DNA of 64,000 bases from Gnetum montanum (Eukaryota > Streptophyta > Gnetopsida > Gnetales > Gnetaceae), in assembly GCA_015680685.1 (NCBI GenBank), contig MNCI01011496.1, positions 61,393-125,392 of the forward strand, in the 5' to 3' direction. The notes under the pieces were generated by a model, which had not been told where the DNA came from, did not search any database, and saw only the letters and a program-made list of their open reading frames with translations. The first letter of the stretch is position 1. The number at the start of each line of letters is the position of its first letter. The translations under genes were made by a program, and so were the position numbers. This document shows, in pieces, positions 1-11,338 of this stretch.

Positions 1-840
1 ACGATTATATCTTTCTTGAATTTTGAGTTTTTGTATACATTCAGGTTGGTCAACTTATCCCAAGGTAGGTAAACATTCAACATGAGGAATTTGTTCATTG
101 AACTACACATTTTATCATTTCAAATCACTAACTCAATCAACAATCTTTCTCTATTTGGACATGATAAAAGACCTAGAGTCATAATGATAAAAACAAAGTG
201 TTGCTTTTGGAAGATGATAAAAACTAGAAGAACACTTGAGGGAAATCCAAAATAAATAAAAATAGATCACCCTTACAAAGTCTTAAGCTTCCCCTAAGCC
301 TATGACTTTTTCTTCTTCTCTTGGTTTTCTTCCACTTATTTCTCCCCCTTATTTAGCATTTGCAAAAATATAAAGATTAAATCATTTAAGGCATAAAGGT
401 GACCTTGAAGATGGGTGAGCTGAAATAGGTATGAAATGAAAATGATATGCTTAAAGCAATAAACAATGCTTCTTAATTAAGAATTCAAGAATTGAATATA
501 GGGATAAGTTAAACATTTTGTCATAATAATATCATCATAAAAATAATGGCACTATAGTTCATGTCCAACACTTTCAAATAAAGATTGTAAAAAAAATATA
601 GCTGCTCAAGCACACTTAAAATAAAAAAGGATATCAATAATAAAGCTTGTAGCAATATCAAATCATTAAAAGAACTTATATCAAACTAAAAATAAGCAGA
701 ACATAAAGTATATATATCACTATCACAGAAAAAATATACCAAAAGATAAGTAGCAAAAGATAAAACTAATTAAAATGAATTTATAAACTATTCTATTCTA
801 AGGGTAACCCCTCAACCTACCTAATGTAGATTGAGGTACT
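1..840. other. AT-rich flank, probably 3' non-coding end of the copia relic
   Basis: No coding similarity is visible on either strand. The copia relic to the right is on the minus strand, so this stretch would be its 3' UTR and possibly LTR. A purine-rich run on the minus strand near 270-300 could be a decayed polypurine tract, but no LTR ends can be assigned. Confidence 0.3.
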
Positions 841-844
841 TACA

Positions 845-2790
845 CACCTAGATTAGTTAGGACATGGCTGACCTCCCAAACCTCTCTTGATTTCTTTAAA
901 TTACTTTGATGAAAGAGGCTTTGTTAGGATGTCAGTAATTCACTATTGTGATTTGATATACTCAATTCAAATATTTCTCCCTTGAGCTTGTTTCTGGATG
1001 CAGTGGTGTCAAATCTCAATGTGATTGGTTCTAGAGTGCTACACATGTTTTTTTGCAATGTTGATAGCACTCACATTATCACAAAACATTAAATCTTACC
1101 TTGTTCATGCCCATAATGCTTAAGCATTTTTAACATCCACATTAGTTGGACACAATAATTTCCAACTGCTATATATATTCTACTTTAGCTATTAAGATGT
1201 AGGTAGATGTTTTCTTCTTAGTTATCCATGAAATAAGATATTGATCTAAAAAGAAGAAACTTCCAAATGTACATTTTCTATCATTAATCTCTCCAACCCA
1301 ATCTACATCTGAATATCCAACAAGATTAAATCATATGTCCTTGGGATACCAATGATCATGCAATGTATTACCTTTTAAATATTTTAAAATCTTTTGAACA
1401 ACAATATAATGGAATTCACTAGGTTTGGATTGATACATTGCATATATCCTAATGCTTCTTGTAATATCATATCCACTTGCAACAAGATATAGAAAACTTT
1501 CAATTATTCATATATATAATTTTTCAACAGTATTCTTACCTTGCTCATCATTGCATAATTTGACTTCATGACTCTTTACAATGGAAGTTTTTTTATCATA
1601 CTTCTTGAGGATCTTCTTGGTATATTATTTTTGAAATATAAAAATGTCATTCTTGCTTTGAACAATTTGGAGTCCCAAGAAGAAAGTTAATTCATCCATG
1701 AGTCTTATTTCAAATTCAACTTGCATGATTTCTTCAAATTTCTTGCATAAAAAAAGGTTAGAGGCACAAAAAAATATCATCAACATAAATTTGAACTATT
1801 GAAATATCCTTATCATGTTTTAAAATAAAAAGGGTAGGGTCAAAAGTACCTCTTACAAAGCTATTGTGTATCCAATGTTGTGATAGCCTTTCATACCAAG
1901 CTTTACAGGCTTATTTGAGTCCATATAGTGTCTTTTTCAATCTAAATGCATGATTCTTTTTGTGAGGATTCTCAAAGCCTAGTGATTACTCCACATAAAT
2001 CTATTCTTGAATTATTCCATTAAGAAAAGCACTTTTTATTTCCATTTGAAAGAGCATGATGTTGTTGTGGGTAGCAGAGGTAAGTATAATTCTAATGAAT
2101 CTTAATCATATAACCAACGTAAAGGTTTCCTCATAGTTAATTCCCTCTTATTAATTATAACATTTAGCAACTAGTCTTTCCTTATTCTTTATAACTATCC
2201 CATCTTCATTCATCATATTGCTAATAATCCATTTTGTTTGAATAACTTTAAGCTCATTGTGTCTAGGGACAAGTTCACAAACATCATTCCTTGCAAATTT
2301 ATTTAGCTCTTCATTCATAGCTTGAATCCATGATTCATCATTTAAGGCATCCTCACTATTATTATGCTTAATTCAAGAAAGAAAACAAGAAAAACTAGAA
2401 AATTCTTGTAGCCCTCTTCTTGTTTTTACCTCACCCTAAAAATTTTCAATAATTTGGTTTAGAGGGTAATTCTTAGCATACCTCCAATGAGCTGATGAAG
2501 CTTTGGAAGTGGATATATCTTATCTGTCCTCTTTTGTGCTTTCCTTAAGGCTAGGAAGAAGTTAAGAAGACATTTCTTCTTCATCATCNTCTTAGGCTTC
2601 TTTCTATAATATAGCTCAAATTGAGTCTTGGTAGTTTTAATCCTAATACAAATTTGATTTGAGACATAACAAGTAGTATTAATAAATTCACCCCAAAAAG
2701 AATTTGATAGTATTTATTCAAGAAGTAAGGTTCTAGACATCTCTTGAAACACCTAATTCATATGTTCAATTGCTTCATTTTATTGGGGAT
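845..2790 (-). pseudogene. Ty1/copia pol relic: integrase C-part, RT, RNase H
   Basis: Conceptual minus-strand translation with several frame changes gives the copia pol order. The integrase tail is near 2600-2790 (residues like FQEMSRTLLLE and SFWGEFINTTCYV). The RT start is near 2230-2350 (DESWIQAMNEELNKF). The RT YVDD motif is near 1775-1790, and the RT end near 1650-1720 (LMDELTFFLGLQIVQSKND). RNase H follows at about 950-1330 (LVGYSDVDWVG, then a decayed KHIEI block) and ends in TDILTKPL near 900. In autonomous copia elements this polyprotein copies RNA to cDNA and integrates it. Here stops and frameshifts make it non-functional, and gag, protease and the integrase core are missing. The 5' edge at about 2790 abuts repeat array A without a visible LTR, which suggests a recombination breakpoint. 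One undetermined base lies at 2589. Confidence 0.85.
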
Positions 2791-2819
2791 TCTTGAAGAT
2801 GAGAACTAAGAGCTCCCTT

Positions 2820-4400
2820 TTCCACACTGGCTAGAATGGAAGAAAGGGGAAAAGTCTAGGGGAACTTCAAAATGGCCTTTAAACACCTCAAGTAGATGCT
2901 CTATAGACTTACATGAATCCTAAGACCAGTTTCACACCTTCTAGAGCTCTAAAACCCTGTCAAAGTGATCCGAAATGATGAAAAAAATACTCCCCAAATT
3001 TTCCACATTAAGAATAATATTCCTAGTGTGGAAAAAGGGGAAAATCTCAAAAACCATGTAGCAAACCTCCAAACTAATTGGTTCTGACCCTAAACCCTAG
3101 CCCTTAACCTTGGTAATCCTAGAAGTACACATGCATAATTGATTAAGGCAAAAACTAGCCTAGATCTAAGATTTTTGGATCTTCCATGTTGGGGATCCTC
3201 TTCTCCATGCTGGCTAGCATGGATAATAAATGAGAAACTTATTTTAGGTTCATAGACACCTCAAAATAACATCAAATGATCTTGCATGCACTCTAGAACC
3301 CTGTATTCAACCTCTAGAGTCTTCAAACCTTAGAAAACTAATGTCAAATGGTAAAAAAGTGGTTCCCCTGAGTCTTCCACACTAAGCTCCCTAGCCCTAG
3401 TGTGGAAAAGGTGGGGGGAAGGTCAATAAACACTCAAGAATACTTAAATATACTAAATGTTTACATGGAACTCTAGCCTTTAGCCCTAGTAACTCTGGAA
3501 GCTAACATGCATAGTCAATTGTAACTCGAATTGGTCTAGATATGAGATTCTTGCCTCATGCATATTGGAGAAGGTCCCTTCCACTCTAAGAATCATGGAA
3601 ACAGAGGGGGAAAGCTACTTTTCCACTTTCGATGGCAAGATGACACTCCCAAAAGCCAAAGATCTATATCAGAGAAGTCTAGGACCTCATAGCCTTAAGG
3701 TTTTACTTATTTGGTCTCATTTTGATCTCTAAAAAGCCATTTCCCCAAATATTCCATGTTGGAGAAACTTCCATAGTGTGGAAGTAAGAGGGGCAAGATC
3801 TTAGATGCCCTTGCATGACTTCCAAATGTGCCCAAAATCAACTAGAAACTTGCAAAATCATGATCTATAGCCCTAAGAGCCTAGGAACCTAGTTGATGTG
3901 CTCTTAAACCATACTAAAATGATGGAACAAGTGTCCCCCCATCTTTGCACATTGGGGGATACTATGTTCAATGTAGAAGAAAGGGAGAAAGCTAGTGCAA
4001 CATGTTGTGGCATCCAAAATTGACTCCAATGGCCTCAAAATGAAGCTAGAGGATGTACAACTTCAAAATCTAGGTTCCAACTACCTATTTATCCATGTTT
4101 GACCTTGTTTTCTCTTGGATTTTAATTATCCATGCTAAAAACCCTTCTCTTCCATGCTGGCCAGCATGAAAACAAGGGTGAAGGCTACAAAACCTACTTT
4201 TTGGCCTTTATAGACCTCCAAAGTATCCAATTTTCATAAATCTATCCCTGAGCTACCTTTTGGAAGGCCTTGAGACCTCAATTTTTGACCTCTACATGTC
4301 CCAAAAGCTACTTTCCCTAGTTTCCACTCTAAGGATTCCTTCTTCTATGCTGGCTTTCATGGAAATAGTGAAAGCCTAGTGTGAAAGCTTCAAAACTCTC
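2820..4400 (+). repeat. Array A: ~188-bp diverged tandem repeat with TTCCACACT...AGTGTGGAA dyads
   Basis: Nine units can be placed by their palindromic core, at about 2820, 3001, 3203, 3375, 3579, 3752, 3944, 4150 and 4322 (spacing 172-206, mean ~188). Clear dyads are at 3001-3033 (TTCCACATT / AGTGTGGAA), 3375-3407 (TTCCACACT / AGTGTGGAA) and 4150-4169 (TTCCATGCTGG / CCAGCATG). Most units follow the core with a G-rich run such as AAGGGGAAAG. Outside the core the units are strongly diverged. The array sits about 650 bp upstream of the Tat-type RT exon, the same position that array B has in T2. Confidence 0.7.
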
Positions 4401-4499
4401 AATTTTCATGTCCAAATAACCTAGAAACAACCCTGACTAATGCCTAAACTCACCCAATGGCCTCGTATCCATAAATCATGGTCCTCTAAGGCCTCAAAC

Positions 4500-5040
4500 A
4501 AGAAAAACTTAACCGTTTTTACCTATATTGATCAATTTTTATCATATGTAGTCTGTTTTACTTGATTTAGCCTTGTTACATGATATTTCAACTTGTTTTG
4601 GCCTTATGTGCATTGTTGACCTTGTTATGACCTTTATATGGTCTTATATTTTCTTTATTTGTCTTTTTATAGCCTTATTTTCCTTTTTTTTAGCCTTTTA
4701 TTGATATGAAATAAGGGGGTTTGGCCTTACCTAACCACCACTTGACATCATGTGACCATGGCTTTCTATGACCTTAAATTGGCACCATGGCCTCACTATG
4801 GCCTTAAACTAGCAAAATTATAATCTTAGTTGACCGTTTGTAGCCTTATTTCTCATACTTCCCCTTGCTTAACATTTATTTGGCCTTTATTATACTTTTT
4901 TAACTTGTCCTTATCCTACTCATAGCCCTGGATGATCTTGTTTACATTAGATTAACATGTATTTGCATAATTTTATCATTTTATATCATTTCTTATGAAA
5001 TTTTACCTAGGTTCCACTTAATATTCTTTTGGTTGGCATG
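4500..5040 (+). promoter_or_regulatory. Putative Ogre-type intron end and 3' splice acceptor before RT (T1)
   Basis: This T-rich stretch lies between array A and the RT exon. It is recognisably homologous to the minus strand of 22986-23400 in T2. Both contain a phrase like ACCTTGTTATGACCTTTATATGG, a TACCTAGGT block, then a pyrimidine-rich run ending in AG (about 5043 here) just before the conserved exon start. Ogre/Tat elements are known to carry an intron between protease and RT; the acceptor role is inferred from position and conservation. Confidence 0.45.
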
Positions 5041-8000
5041 CAAGATCAAAGTATGAGTACCTAAGAGAAAATCACTTTTCCTTTGTGTCTACATGGACCT
5101 CACGATGATGTTGAATGATGTATCAACCCTGACTGCCTAGATCTTGAGCCTAAGAGTCTTGTTGATCACGTAGCAATGATAGAGAAACCTCTAGAATGGC
5201 TTGAAAACCTAATCAAAACCCTTGACTTAGAGGTAGCTAACATAACCAAAGACTCTCTAGTTGAGGTTCCTATTAGAACACATAGTGGTGAGGAGAAAAC
5301 CCTTAAACTAAGTTCCTTAGTAAAACCTCAACAAGCTCAAGACATCACCAAGGCCCTAGAAGGTAATGTATTTTCTTGGTCATATGGATATATGCCAAGC
5401 CTAAACTTACATTTGATCTAGCACAACATCATACTTGATCATATCATTAGACTAGTTAAGCAAAAAGTGCACAAGATTAGACCTGATTTGGCCTTGGCAA
5501 TTCATGATGAGTTTTCAAAGCTCTACCAAGCTAATTTCATTAGGGATGTCAACTACATAGAATGAGTGTCCAACATAGAGGTAGTTCCTAAGAAAAATGG
5601 AAGTATCCATATTTACATTAATTTTCAAGACCTAAATAAAGCAATCATCAATGGTGACTTTCTTCTACCTAGTATTGATTAACTTATCAATACTATGGCC
5701 AGACATGTCTTGTTGTCCTTTATGGATGGGTTCTTGAGATATAACAAGGATCAACCTAGGACATCAACTTAGCATAACCTTCATAACCCCTTGGGGTACC
5801 TTTTGCTATATCATGATTCCATTTGGGCTTAAGAATGCAAGAGCAACCTACCAAAGAGCCATGACCTATATCTTCAAAAATTACATGCTAAGTTTTCTTA
5901 ATGATTATGTAGACAATACAATTGTTAAGTACAAAGTGGTCAATGAACATGCTAATGATCTAAATCTTATGCTTAAACAATGCCTCAAGTATGAGCTTAG
6001 GCTCAATGCTAAGAAATGCATCTTCAATGTCGAGACTAGTAAGATGCTTGGCTTTGTAGTGTTTGAAGCAAGGATACATGTCACTCCTAATAATGTTAAG
6101 GTCATATCTAAATTATCAGTGCCTACCAGCCTTAAGGAGCTTTGAGGATTACAAGGGAGATTGCAATTTATTCATAGGTTTATCGCTAGACTTAGAGATA
6201 AGTTATAGTCCATGCAACACTTTCTTAAGAAAGGGATTCACTACGAGTGGATGGCTCAATGCTAAGAGGTCTTTGAAAACCTTAATCAATTGTTGTCAAA
6301 ACTATCAATAGTCTATCCTCCACAATAATGGTAAACTATTTTACATCTACCTTGACATCTCTAATACATCCATTGCGTCTCTACTTTGTCAAAAACATGA
6401 TGATGGAGGAGAAATGCCTATATACTACCTTAGCCATGCATTAGTTGCCCACAAGAATCAATACACTAAAGTGGAAAATTATTATCTAGTACTAGTATTC
6501 TCCTTAAAGAAGTGAAGACACTACCTCTTCAGAAGTCAAGTCAATGTCATTTGCAAGGACAACATACTTAGACCCATAATGACCAACATCTATGAAATTA
6601 GCCATATAGACTAATGGAAAGCCATAACTATGAAGTTTAACCTTTATTACATCTCTCAATCCTTAACAAAATATCAAACTATAGCTGTACAACTTACAGT
6701 TTCACCCATAGATTGACCAAGCAGCCATAGATCCTAAATTTCCTAATGAACACATTAATACCATTAACTGGGTGCCCAAGGATTATGAGGTGGTAATGCA
6801 CTTTGATGGAGCTTCAGTTGTCCATGAGGCTAATGTTGCTGCCATTATAACATTTCCATCTAGTGAAATCCGACCCTTCGCCTATCATTTTTAGTTTTCA
6901 TGTACCAAAAACATAGTGTAGTATGAGGTTTTGATTAGAGGGATGATCGTAGCTTGTGACCTAGGAATTAGATGTATGATGAACAAAGGTGATTCACAAC
7001 TTGTGGTTAACTAAGTAACTGAAGTCTATGCATGTAAAGCTAAATACTTACAACTTTATTATGACCTAGGGAACTAATTGTTATGACAATTTATAGACAT
7101 TGATATCCAACACATACCCTGAAATGAGAATGTCATAGCTAATGCAATCACAATGTTAGCCCTCAGTGTTACACCAAATATGTTTGGTAAGTTGTCCACC
7201 TTAACCATGGACTATGCTATTTCCATCATGCAGAACACTAAGGATACCATTTTGGCCATCATTCATACTACTCCTAGTAAGGAGTGGTATGATAATATCA
7301 AATTTTACCTTATACATGAAAAATCCTCACAAGGCCTAACTACTACACAAAAGGGCATTGTACACAAGTGATCGAAGTAATATATCATCATAGGTGATAA
7401 CACATGATGTTGGTGACCCAATGATGACATACTCCTAAAGTTCTTAGGTAAAATTGAAGCTAGAATAGTCCTAGAGGAGGTTCACAAGGGCATTTGTGGA
7501 GGACATATAAGACCTAGAGCTATGACTGCTAAGATTAGATGGTTAAGCTACTATTGGCCCTATATGGAAAATGACTACCTATAGAAGGTTAAGCATTGTG
7601 ACACATGCCAATGGTATAGCAACCTCATACATGTACCACCGACTAAGTTTCATACCGCTTAGATAACATGGTCATTTCAATGATGGGCATTGGATATCAT
7701 TAGACCCATAACACCTAAGTCTTCTATATGACATAACTTCATCATCATCACAATCGAATACTTTACCAAGTGGGTTGAGGCTATCCTCCTAAGGAAGACT
7801 ACATCTAACTAGGTCTACAAAATCATCCTAGATAACATTGTAGCCCATTTGGCATATCCATGATCATAGTTATGGATAATGAACCACAATTTAGTAGCCA
7901 TGAAACAAAATATTTTTATCACAACCTAGGCATTAAGCATTCTTTCTTATCATCTTATTACCCTCAAGCCAATGGGCAAGTAGAAGCAACAAGGCCATCA

Positions 8001-9019
8001 TCAACTTGCTCAAGAAGATGCTCAATAATAACAAGCACAAATGGCATGAGTGGCTTGTCCATGCAGTATAGGCCTACAAAACAACCTATTGCACAATAAC
8101 TAGTATAACATCTTATAGCTTGGTTTATGGTTTTGAAGCTATTTTACCTCTTGAATTGTAGGTTTCATCACTCTAAGTATCGTTGATTGATTTCATCAAC
8201 AATGAGCAGAATAAGGAGTTGTAGATGATAGCCTTGGACTCAATGGAGGAGCAATGTATGCAAGCACTTACTCACATCAAACACTATCAAGAGAGGTAGA
8301 AGTAGTAGCATCAACATAACTTGATCATGCATAAGATCAAGAAGGGTGACCTGGTCCTCAAAGCTATCTAGAAGCATGTGGACAAATTCCTAGCCAAAAT
8401 GATTTCTGTCATGACCTAGACATTAAGCATTTTTTTCTCATCACCTTATTACCTTGAAGTTAATGGGCAAGTAGAAGTAAGCAACAAGGCCATCATCAAC
8501 TTTCTCAAGAATATGTCAACAATAGCATGCACAAATGGCATGAGTGGCTTGTCCATGTAGTATGGGCCTACAAAACAACCTATTGCACAATAACTAGTAT
8601 AACATCTTATAGCTTGGTTTATGGTTTTGAAGTTGTTTTACCTCTTGAATTGTAGGTTTCCTCACTCTAAGTATCCTTGATTGATTTCATCAAAAATTAG
8701 CAAAATAAGGAGTTGTAGATAATAGTCTTAAGACTCAATGGAGGAGCAATGTATGCAAGCACTTACTCACATCGAACACTATCAAGAGAGGTAGAAGTAG
8801 TAGCATCACCATGACTTGATCATGCGTAAGATCAAGAAGGGTGACCCGGTCCTCAAAGCTATCTGCAAGCATGTGGACAAATCCCTAGCCAATTGGGAAA
8901 GGTCCTTTCTTATCACTAGAGCCTATGGGAATTATGTGTTTAAGATAGTTGACATGAATGGAAATGAGCTAGCCAATTTGATCAATTATTTCTATCTAAA
9001 GTCATACTACATGTAGCCA
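5041..9019 (+). pseudogene. Tat/Ogre-like pol relic (T1): RT, RNase H, integrase
   Basis: The plus-strand frames follow the Tat-lineage order. A linker (5041-5420) leads to RT (5420-6150), with VSNIEVVPKKNG near 5570, LLSFMDGF near 5710 and MIPFGLKNARATYQRAM at 5813. The RT catalytic box reads YVDN near 5905 instead of YVDD, so the second aspartate is lost. RNase H begins near 6795 (HFDGAS). The integrase zinc finger is at 7470-7610 (HKGICGGH ... CDTC). The core has WALDII near 7690, D at 7875 and E 36 residues later in NGQVE, the expected DX35E spacing. The integrase tail ends at 9016. Many in-frame stops and frame changes make it dead. Gag and protease are not seen because the 5' part is cut by the copia relic. 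Confidence 0.88.
7908..8890 (+). repeat. Direct tandem duplication (~490 bp) inside the T1 integrase
   Basis: Sequence at 7908-8397 recurs at 8398-8890. CATTAAGCAT is at 7931 and again at 8421, and the stretch AACTAGTATAACATCTTATA occurs in both copies. Identity looks near 90% by eye, with small indels. The second copy runs on into the true integrase C-terminus (8816-9016). The T2 integrase (19560-20600, minus) shows a single copy, so the duplication is private to T1. Confidence 0.85.
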
Positions 9020-9047
9020 AAAATCATCAAAGTGAGCCTCCTTTCAA

Positions 9048-10674
9048 TGGCCTAATAGGGTCTAAAATTACAATGGTGTTTTGTATTATTTGTTGGTGTC
9101 TCTTGAGTCAATCCTCTAAATACCAACAAAGAGGAGCCATTGAAATACCACAAAAATTTGCATATTATAGTCAATTTTCATTATGTAGCCTTCACCCCAT
9201 GAAACCTAAGGATAAACTTCATTGTAAATGTGATGATTGTAATCCATAAGGGACAATATCACATATTCCATACCTTTAAAATTAAAAAATTCCTCATAAG
9301 TTGTCAAAGGCTTATTCCCCAAGTGAAAAAAGTTACCTAGTGGCTATATTTTGGCTTGGTGGATTAAAAGTTCCATTTGGAATGCTAAAAATGGTAATTT
9401 GATGGATTTTATGGAGGGCATATACTTTTCTACATTAGGAACATCTACAAGGGGTAAATCTCACCTACCCCAAGCATGGCGGCATGGGGGTTTTTCCCTT
9501 AGCATGCAAACGTTCCTCCCCTGCATGGAGATTGCATGCATAGCTTAGAAACCACCACCCCCCTTAGTGTGGAAGTTTCCTCTCAATGTGTAGGCTTCAC
9601 CCCAAGCATGAAAATTGTATGGCCCCAGCATTGAGCCACAAAATCCAAATTTAAACACTCCATGCACTCCAACATTGACTAATCACTCCAGCAAGGATGG
9701 AAGAAGGCTCAGCATGGAAGACCTATCTTCAACAGCGTAGAAGGTGTGCTCATGTTACTATTTATAGTAAACAAAATGGCCATGGGGGAAGGAACTTACT
9801 ATATATAGTGACCCCCCAAATTTGGACATCCATCTCATCCATACAAGGTAGAAATTTTCAATAAAATTATAGCCAATTTGCAGCCATTATGTAGCCAAAT
9901 TATAGCCATTTTGCAGCACCATTCATCACCTAAAACCTATAAAAACTAGCCTCAAACACCATTTATAGGTTCAACAATTTTTTGAAGGTTCCAAAATTTT
10001 TCATGGTTGAGCAATTTTTGGTTCTCATAATTTTCCACAATTCCACACTTGGGCATTTTCAAGCAGTCAATAGCTCTTACAATCTCCTATGTTTGCATTC
10101 TCTTAAACCCCAACTTGGAAGCATTATAGCCTTGAGACTTGTGAACTTTTGGAGTCAATGTTGTATTTCTAGGACTTTCAACCCCTAGCATGGAGCAATT
10201 TGATAGCCAAATTTCTCACTTTTCTCACCCCCTAGATGCAACCCAAATTACGGATCTACAATTTGTGGTAGAAGAGATTTGAAAGCATCAAGAGTGGCTT
10301 GGAACCTAGATCATGGAGCAAATCACATTGGCTTTAATGGGCCTTGAACTCCTACCTTAGTGAATCTTCCTTTTCTCTCTCATGGGCATTTCATGTACAC
10401 ATTTCTAGAACTAATTCTTTATTATTTTAATAAATTTTTAAAGTTTCATTTTATGTGCAATTTGCATTTTCTTTCTGTTTTTATAGATCTATAATTTTTT
10501 CTTGCATTACATTTTTTTAACTCCTTTTTTTTCATTTTGTAAGTCCTTGGATGATCTACCATACCATCTAGGTTACCTCAAATCCTAATTTTTTAGAGGC
10601 CCTATGGATTTTGGGTTGAGGCTCCTACACTAGATCCATTGGTTTTCTAGCAATTGATTTTTCTAGTCACAACA
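9048..10674 (+). mobile_element. Tat-like LTR of T1, ~1.63 kb
   Basis: Boundaries come from alignment by eye with the T2 LTR (16862-18493, 1632 bp). Both start with a block containing ACAATGGT, then TTGGTGTCTC or TTGATGTCTC and ATCCTCTA. Both end with a block of the type TAAGTCCTTGGATGAT, GATTTTGGGTT, then CTAGTCACAACA (T2: CCAGTTCTAACA). The proposed span of 1627 bp nearly equals the T2 LTR. A degenerate purine-rich stretch precedes it at 9025-9040. The TATA box is at 9800-9807. The LTR starts only 30 bp after the integrase stop, whereas T2 has about 1 kb of 3' UTR there. Confidence 0.7.
9430..9807 (+). promoter_or_regulatory. U3 box cluster and TATA box of the T1 LTR
   Basis: Short related boxes crowd this segment: AAGCATGG near 9472, TAGTGTGGAAG near 9564, CCAGCATTGAG near 9627, GGATGGAAG near 9695 and AGCATGGAAG near 9712. 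TATATATA follows at 9800-9807. The boxes share AGTGTGGAA and AGCATGGAAG wording with array A (2820-4400) of the same element. By position this is the LTR promoter; binding of any factor is inference. Confidence 0.5.
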
Positions 10675-11338
10675 ATTGGCTTGGCATTAGGCATGAGTAT
10701 GCTACATCTATCTAGTCAATAAGAAGCTATAAAGAAAGAATAACATGAGATACACTTAAGTTTAAGAATTTTAATTAGGGAGGGTAGAGAAAAAGTGAAC
10801 TTATTTCACAACAATCTACTTAAGTGTTGATTAGCTAAATATAAATTAAATACTAGACCATGTATGACAAGGCTTTAACATTGATACTAACTAATAAAAT
10901 AAACTAGTTATTAAAGTTCAACTTGATATTTATGGATTATATGATTTTGATGAAGAAAGAGTTCTTTCATTTTTCTAGCACTATTTTCTAAAATTTGCTA
11001 GAAATATTTTCTAAAGAGCTATGAAGAGGAAGGTAGAGCATCCATTGTGTTACTAGCACACATAACACCGAGCTCTATGATAATAATTAATAGAGAATAA
11101 CTTATTGTCAAGAGTTTGAATTGATTGTTAAAAAAATCTTTATGACAAGGGTAAATTTGAGGACTCTACATGGAAGGAGCTTTGGGTAAATCTTATATGT
11201 GCTACTAAGGATCACTATTTGGAAGCATTGTGTTACTATAAGCTATATATAAACATAATGTTATGAACATGTGATAGTATTTTCAAGTGCTCTAGCTACA
11301 AATGAGTATATCATACCCTTTAAGAATAAGGAAGAATT
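10675..11338. other. Unassigned AT-rich segment
   Basis: No gene or known element is recognised. The first bases (10675-10690, ATTGGCTTGGCATTAG) resemble the sequence that follows the other Tat LTRs inward (TTGGCACTA type), so a primer-binding-site relic and a second internal region are possible. The similarity fades after about 16 bases. Confidence 0.3.

Noticed and set aside
5905-6105. Minus-strand ORF of 66 codons
   Set aside because: Shadow of the Tat RT frame on the plus strand.
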